Shown here in pieces: positions 59,601 through 64,000 of a DNA stretch of 64,000 nt. The first letter of the stretch is position 1. Every line of letters begins with the position of its first letter. The translations under genes were made by a program, and so were the position numbers. The notes beneath the pieces are model-generated. The model saw only the letters and a list, made by a program, of their open reading frames with translations. It was not told the origin of the DNA and did no database searches. This DNA is from Melitaea cinxia (Eukaryota; Arthropoda; Insecta; Lepidoptera; Nymphalidae), in contig NC_059417.1 in assembly GCF_905220565.1 (NCBI RefSeq), forward strand, positions 10,650,518-10,714,517, in the 5' to 3' direction.

Positions 59601-62600
59601 TTCTTTAGTGTACTGTAGTGTAGTGTAGCGAAGTGCAGTGTTTCGTAGCGTGGTGTGGTGTGGTGCAGAGCGTTGCGGTGCAGATTTGTGTAGGATAGTG
59701 TGGAGTAGCGTGAGGGCAGTGCGGGGCAGTGCGGGTAATGCAGGTAGTGCGGGTAATGCGGGACATTACGGGTAGTGCGGGTAGTGCGGGACAGTATGGG
59801 TAGTGCGGGTTAGTACGGGTAGTGCGAGTAGTGTGTGTAGTGCGGATAGTGTGGGCAGTGCAAGTGGTATGGGTAGTGCAGGTAGTGCGGGTAGCGCGTG
59901 TAGTGCGGGTAGTGCAGGTACTGCGAGTAGTGCAGGTAGTGCGAGTAGTGCAGGTACTGCGAGTAGTGCGGCAGTGCGGCGGCGCGGCGGTCGCTCACCT
60001 GCTCGGCCACGAAGCGGAAGCCGCGGTCGGCGCGCACGCACTCGTAGGTCTCGGCCAGCAGCGGGTTGAAGGGCTTGGAGGCGGCGCGGTGCGCGGCGGC
60101 GGCGTAGGCGCTGACGGCGAAGGCGGCCACCAGCGCGCAGCGCTCCGCCGCCGCCGCGCAGCCCGCCGCCGCCTCCAGCAGCTCGCTGTACTCCAGCTCC
60201 TCGCACAGCCGCTGCGGGCCGAGGCTCGCGTCAGCCGTGCTCCCACCGCTGGCCGTGGGCTCTTTCTCCGTGTGGGAGAGCGATTGGCGGATATATTCCC
60301 TACTGTGAGTAACGATCGCTATCAGGTGTATACGATAACGACCGACCGACAGCTTAACGTGCTCTTCGAGCCATCCACACCGGAAAGAAATAGTTGTAAA
60401 AATACAAATATCCGTCTCGAACAGGAAAATCGACCCCGCAAATCGCCGGTATTCGTCAAATTGGGCCTACGATACCGCCAAAACTTATACCAAAGCCGTG
60501 ATTCAGTCTGAAACGTTCGAATTCAAATTGGAGAACTGGTTCACGTCCTTGAAATTTGAATTCGCTAATAAAATTGACACCGACAAAAACTCAACCAAGT
60601 TTCAAAAAAAAAAAAAAAAAAAAAAGGGTAGAGAGAACGAAATTGTAAAAAGAGTAAAATACTGGCCGAAGGTTGACATTTTAAAGCGAATCTCTACAGC
60701 TAAAATAATGTAGTTGACAACATTAAAGGGAAAAGTCACAATTCGACACCAACAATTAATTAATTAATATAATACGCCAACTCGAATTTTTCATAAGTTA
60801 TTTTTTTTTAATGTAATTTAACTTGATAAAATTTGTTTTTAAATGTACTAAGAAAATTGTGAAATTGCAATGAATAAATTAACTATTAAAGATACCAAAT
60901 CTCAAATAAGCAGTTTAATTAATATAAAAGGTATCACGTTTTTCCCTTCTATAAGCCTCTATTGTAAAGTTCACTTTCATGAATTAGCTTAGTATAAATT
61001 GCTGGTGTCGAATTAAAGTTTTCAGCGCTCGACTGAATATTCGGAAGGAGGAGCAAGAACGTGGAAAAAGCTATTAACTACTGCCGTGATCTGAGTGTTT
61101 GTGCAGTCATTGTGGGCCTCCCCACCGTCCTTCGGAGAGCACGTTAAGCTGTCGGTAGACTTGATAGGATCGCTAGAGAATATATCCGCCAACTCGTATT
61201 GATGCATCGTGGTGAATTAAGTTCTGATCGTTCTCCAACATGGCGAAAGAGGCCTATACCCAGCAGTGGAATATTACATGCTGAAGCGTATTAATCATTA
61301 TCCTATTTCCACCTGGAACCATGTCTACTTGTATCTATCTAGGATACTGAGCGTTATTTAATCCAAAGGCTACACACGTCCTACCTTAAAATAAAGCATA
61401 GTAAAAACAGGGCTGATTCATGCCAAAAATCGAAACACGGTAATCGAGTTACGGTAAGCCACCGCGCATCGACTGACTCTGGCTATGTATAACGGACGAA
61501 AGCTATGGCTTGAAGAACAATTGAAATAGCTAAAAAAATAATACAATTTGTGATTGTTGAGGACAATTGTTTTATTTAGGGCAAACATTGCAGTTGCATC
61601 GAAGCAACTTTGACTAGAAAACAAGTAAAATCCAGTTTTGCAAAACAGTTTCTAAATAGCTTGATAGTCTTTTTTATATAAATATTGCAAAAAAGTTAGT
61701 TTTCAAATATTAAAAAAGTTATTAATTTGCACATACATTTCAGACACAAGTCGTCATACGTTTCAGACGGAACTATAAATATTTACATGTATAATACACC
61801 TACTTGCAGCATATTAAGAGGTTCATTGATGGTAACAGGCATGGAGATCTGACTCAGGTCCTTGCCGATATTCTTGTACAGTAGGTTCCACAGGCTGGGT
61901 CCCCCTGGCGAAGGCCTAGGGCTCGGCAGACGCGTGCGTCGCGTCCAACCAGTCACAGGACCGTCTCCAACACCGCCCGAATTTATTACCGGTTCTGCTC
62001 GTTCAGCAGACACCACTGACAGATAAAATATGTCATTATGTATTTTAAAATTATAGAGAAAAGTTTTGTAGGTTTTTATTGTGTTTTAAGTCGATTTTAG
62101 GTGATACCATTTCTATGCAATATCCTATACCCTAAGGTTGTCTAGGAGAAATCGTTCTTCTAGTGATAAGACCGCCTATGTACATCTATCTCTAATTGTA
62201 CTACTTTTGTTTGTATCTTTTAATGGTGTGCAATCAATTTATCACTGATGGGCAAAATATGTCAGGATCTGTATTAAAATAATTAACGGCCAGTTTTAAT
62301 ATCTTATCTATCTCTGAATTCGATAACTAGAATTTTGACGCAAGCTTGATACAAATTGTGTCAAAAATCTGTCGCTAGTAGGCAAAACCAGATATAGATA
62401 GATTTTACTGAAAGAGGCCGTAAGAGAAACGTTTTAATGGTTTCTATAATATTTTGAGTCGATTTTAAGTTTTCTATCGCCATATCTATTGCTGATATAG
62501 TTAACCTCTTTTTATTTTATGAAAAAGTAATTTGTATTTGTAAAGAGCGATTTGTAACTTTAATATTAAAATTATTATCATTATTTAAAAGTTACATTAT

Positions 62601-62828
62601 GCTGAAATAGCAAATGCTATAAAACTTCCAACTAATGTCAAAAATAAATAAATAAACAAATAAAAATGTCAACGGGGGTGATTAGAACACTTCAAACATA
62701 CATGTATGTTAAAAATATTAAGGCAACTTACTAGCAGCATCAGAATTATCGGAACTCGCGGAACCTTCTTCGCTACTTAAGGAACCGGCTTCTGACGACG
62801 AATCTCCGTCCAGCTCTATCACACCCGC
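53653..62828 (-). CDS. Oxysterol-binding protein-related protein (ORP3/6/7 group), C-terminal part
   Basis: ORPs move sterols and phosphoinositides at membrane contact sites. Nine exons are visible: 62732-62828, 61804-62015, 59999-60211, 59040-59210, 58051-58164, 56659-56803, 55572-55686, 54294-54416 and 53653-53752. Together they encode the last 429 residues in one open frame. The first is a Ser/Asp/Glu-rich linker ('EDGDSSSEAGSL'-like). The ligand-binding domain begins with 'LWNLLYKNIGKDLSQISMPV' and 'LCEELEYSELLEAA'. 'KPFNPLLAETYE', the family signature 'EQVSHHPPIS' and 'FWGKSMEF' follow, then 'HNLFGGQRWVDQYGD' and 'FTRFAIELNE'. The end has 'TDTRFRPDQRALEEGDVEAA' and a basic coiled-coil tail closing at 'LW'. 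These fit ORP3/6/7, by recall. The PH domain and start lie beyond the window. Several exons are far richer in G+C than their introns. Confidence 0.92.
53858..54180 (+). repeat. Interspersed repeat B with internal duplication
   Basis: Runs from 'caactgaggtagggcacagt' to 'gtgagtcgtacgcttgtttg'. A block with 'agtaaggtgaccag' and 'gtcaacaaagcgcttgcaat' appears twice. It lies in the last ORP intron, antisense to the gene. Confidence 0.8.
54468..54541 (+). tRNA. tRNA-like sequence, copy 1 (probably not a functional tRNA)
   Basis: The D arm, anticodon arm (5-bp stem, 7-base loop ACGGTCA), T arm ('gcgggttcgaatcccgc') and most of the acceptor stem can be folded, followed by a TTTTT run. Position 33 is C rather than the invariant U, and the outermost acceptor pair is mismatched. 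The nominal anticodon would be GGT. It lies antisense in an ORP intron. Confidence 0.4.
54771..54844 (+). tRNA. tRNA-like sequence, copy 2 (probably not a functional tRNA)
   Basis: Nearly identical to copy 1, about 300 bp away, with a complete 7-bp acceptor stem (one G-T pair at each of two positions). The anticodon loop is ACAGTCA, so position 33 is again C and the nominal anticodon is AGT. A TTTTT run follows. About 30 bp of 3' flank ('ttttggtatgatattcaaaa') is also shared with copy 1, so the pair is a repeat unit and not just two tRNA genes. Confidence 0.4.
54885..55090 (+). repeat. Old copy of repeat B
   Basis: 'ccagctcaaaatctaaagaa', 'cttgcagaagataatactgt' and 'caatgcttccggtgttacag' follow the repeat B order with many changes. 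Confidence 0.55.
55505..55561. repeat. (TG)n microsatellite at an ORP splice donor
   Basis: TG repeats with few interruptions end about 10 bp from the donor of the exon 55572-55686. Confidence 0.9.
55866..56155 (+). repeat. Interspersed repeat B, full copy
   Basis: Nearly identical to 1296-1583, ending with 'tttgccgacctagtgacata' and an A-rich tail. Confidence 0.85.
56425..56560. repeat. Hairpin inside an old LINE-tail segment
   Basis: 'agaaaatatagacatgtaca' (56481) continues 'aaag' and is the perfect reverse complement of 56529-56552. The 24-bp arms are separated by 24 bases. Confidence 0.8.
56840..57310 (-). repeat. Interspersed repeat A, one full copy plus a partial tandem copy
   Basis: A partial unit (56840-56970) is followed by a complete one. 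Both start with 'cagtccactgctggacat' or similar and pass through 'ttcacgccaaaaataacgt'. The phrase 'gccactgtggttctgctcat' occurs at 56818 and again at 56970, so a piece of the ORP exon-flanking sequence was duplicated with the repeat. Confidence 0.8.
57350..57480 (+). repeat. tRNA-derived SINE (family D), diverged
   Basis: 'gacgacgcgttggtcgcggg' and 'gatgtttttcgtgatctggg' match family D. The centre of the head is deleted. Confidence 0.55.
57485..58045. other. ORP intron, nothing recognised
   Basis: AT-rich intronic DNA with a short (TA)n run at 57898-57913. Confidence 0.5.
58189..58470 (-). repeat. Interspersed repeat B, full copy
   Basis: Plus-strand start 'atcactagtttggcaaacaa' and end 'ttcctgctgtgccctacctc'. 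It begins about 25 bp from the acceptor of the exon 58051-58164. Confidence 0.85.
58488..58705 (+). repeat. LINE 3' fragment (RTE-like)
   Basis: 'aattgggcgcagctagttca', 'agtagcctgtgtgtccttct' and 'aacaatcagttcagcagttt' are typical phrases of these fragments. Confidence 0.55.
58840..58930 (+). repeat. 3' fragment of SINE family C
   Basis: 'gaggcctatgcccagcagtg' and 'ggatattacaagctgaagcg' match the family C 3' end. Confidence 0.7.
59600..59985. repeat. Minisatellite with ~10-bp GTAGTGCGGG-like unit
   Basis: Dozens of diverged units such as 'gtagtgcgggtagtgcgg' fill almost 400 bp and end within 15 bp of the ORP splice donor at 59998. Ser/Gly-, Val- and Tyr/His-rich frames across it are artefacts of the repeat. 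Confidence 0.92.
60240..60435 (-). repeat. SINE family C, partial, at an ORP splice acceptor
   Basis: Plus-strand 'tctttctccgtgtgggagag', 'ttccctactgtgagtaacga' and 'gttgtaaaaatacaaatatc' are the reversed family C body. It starts about 30 bp from the acceptor of the exon 59999-60211. Confidence 0.75.
60604..60625. repeat. Poly(A) run
   Basis: About 22 consecutive A residues, possibly the tail of an unrecognised retro-insertion. Confidence 0.8.
60630..61075. other. ORP intron, nothing recognised
   Basis: AT-rich sequence without recognised exon or repeat. Confidence 0.5.
61080..61290 (+). repeat. SINE family C, 5'-truncated
   Basis: Begins in the body ('tgatctgagtgtttgtgcag') and continues through 'gaatatatccgccaactcgt' to 'cccagcagtggaatattaca'. 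Confidence 0.75.
61295..61800. other. ORP intron, nothing recognised
   Basis: AT-rich sequence with short frames only. It adjoins the donor side of the exon 61804-62015. Confidence 0.5.
62020..62730. other. ORP intron, nothing recognised
   Basis: AT-rich sequence. The phrase 'gataagaccgcc' (62166) recalls 56520 and may be an old LINE scrap. Confidence 0.45.
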
Positions 62829-62949
62829 CTGTCAAATAAATACGGATGTTAAATAAAATATTTGCAATCCCCAGTGGAGGAACGTAGCGAATTGTGCTAA
62901 AATCTTTTATCGTGGTGGGAGGTTTAGGTTTTACGCCTTTTTTGGCATA

Positions 62950-63108
62950 TTCAGATCTTGATTAAAACTTATGTCACACACTAAAAACAACTCATTGTTA
63001 TTAAAAAGTTTTGTTACAAACTGGGCAGATAGGTCTTGATTAAAACTTATGTCACAAACTAAAATCAACTCATTGTTATTAAAAAGCTTTGTTACAAAAT
63101 TGGCAGAT
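62950..63108. repeat. Tandem duplication, period 78 bp
   Basis: 'tcttgattaaaacttatgtc' starts at 62956 and 63034. Each copy continues through 'aactcattgttattaaaaag' with only a few differences. Confidence 0.9.
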
Positions 63109-63111
63109 GTT

Positions 63112-64000
63112 GCTACCAAAAAATCTACGATCTTGACCACTCCATGGAATAGTTCAATATACAGGGTGTTTGGTGGGGTGTTGGACAAACGGTCAGGGGA
63201 GTAAGGGGGATCATTGCCAATATATCTGGCCACTTAACTTAAGTCATTGCCCTTTTATTTTTTTTTTCATGCAGCATTTAATTGGTTTTTACAAAATCTC
63301 CAGAATTCATCATTCAAACTCACAAAAGACAAAAAAAAAAAATGTGTTATGGACCCAAATTATTTTTATTTCTTTTTTTTGAATAAATTGCCAACATTTT
63401 GAAATCATATTTGTAAGTGTAACATGAAAAAATACGAAAATATGGGCCTTCAAAGTTTTTAAGAGTTGCAAAATTTTACCAAACTACAAACTTTAAAGTG
63501 ATATAAAAAAAAACCAAACACGATAGGGTTTTAACTATTTTTTTTAAAATATCCTGCATTTATGTCCTTTCTAACAATGTATCATTTGCTATCAAAAAAA
63601 AATTTTGAGTAGAGATATTTACCAAAACATAACGCGCGGTCAAAAATCGCTTACTTAAATAATCATAATTGGTAAGTAAAGTCATGTGTATTTAATAAAG
63701 AAAACTAAAAAGGTTTTCTGAATTGAGTTTATAAAAAAACAAGGGATTATTAAATTTCTCTAATGACGACCAAGAACCAGTATCACGCTTGTAGGCAGGC
63801 CTCCCTCGAGATGGACCGAAACGACGGTGGACAAAAAACTAATAATAAAATTTGTTTAAAATGATACAATGAATCAGTCTCTAGTTTCTATCACGCAGTT
63901 AAAAAAACCTGTTTTTATTCAAACCCCTAGACTACTGTGCTGTGATTGGCTAAGTAGTTTTATGTCTCGTTCGTTAGAGAGAGTAACAAAGTTCCTTATC
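63112..64000. other. Right edge, ORP intron or upstream DNA
   Basis: No ORP exon with splice borders was found. 'tacagggtgtttggtggggt' (63161) and 'cctccctcgagatggaccga' (63800) look transposon-derived, but I could not assign them. Confidence 0.4.

Noticed and set aside
59766..60511. Long plus- and minus-strand frames of 83 to 229 codons with Ser/Gly, Val or Leu/Pro runs
   Set aside because: They cover the minisatellite and the antisense or wrong frames of a GC-rich ORP exon, where stop codons are rare by composition.

Overview
The window is animal nuclear DNA, almost certainly from a lepidopteran insect and probably a butterfly. It holds four conserved protein-coding genes, three of them split by GT/AG introns. 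Between and inside them lies AT-rich DNA packed with insect transposon remnants, including tRNA-derived SINEs of the kind known from nymphalid butterflies (the Metulj-like family is named from memory, not by search). No bacterial, organellar or CRISPR-like feature was seen.

Layout. From 1 to about 14.0 kb there is no recognised conserved gene, only SINEs, LINE fragments, inverted-repeat elements and one possible coiled-coil exon (6660-6996). A four-exon coactosin-like gene runs on the plus strand from 14.0 to 26.3 kb. Its third intron carries a complete intronless ORC5 gene on the minus strand (24485-25876). The minus-strand NPEPL1-type leucine aminopeptidase gene (30462-39026) has 11 coding exons and converges on coactosin. 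A 5'-truncated LINE sits in its second-last intron, about 20 bp from a splice donor. From 39.1 to 53.6 kb is a gene desert rich in DNA transposons: a decayed Tc1-type element (40110-42415) whose left end was split by a hAT-like element, and two further terminal-inverted-repeat elements, one with another element inside it. From 53.65 to 62.83 kb are the last nine coding exons of an oxysterol-binding-protein-related gene of the ORP3/6/7 group on the minus strand. Its N-terminal part lies beyond the right edge.

The four genes look like independent housekeeping functions (actin binding, replication licensing, peptide turnover, lipid transfer) and do not form a pathway. Exon boundaries were set by hand from splice consensus, reading-frame continuity and remembered family sequence. 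For all three spliced genes the exon lengths sum to a whole number of codons.

The most noteworthy signals are the datable nested insertions with intact target-site duplications, the antisense ORC5 nested in coactosin, a pair of tRNA-like sequences with an abnormal anticodon loop, and several inverted-repeat elements that I cannot assign to a family.
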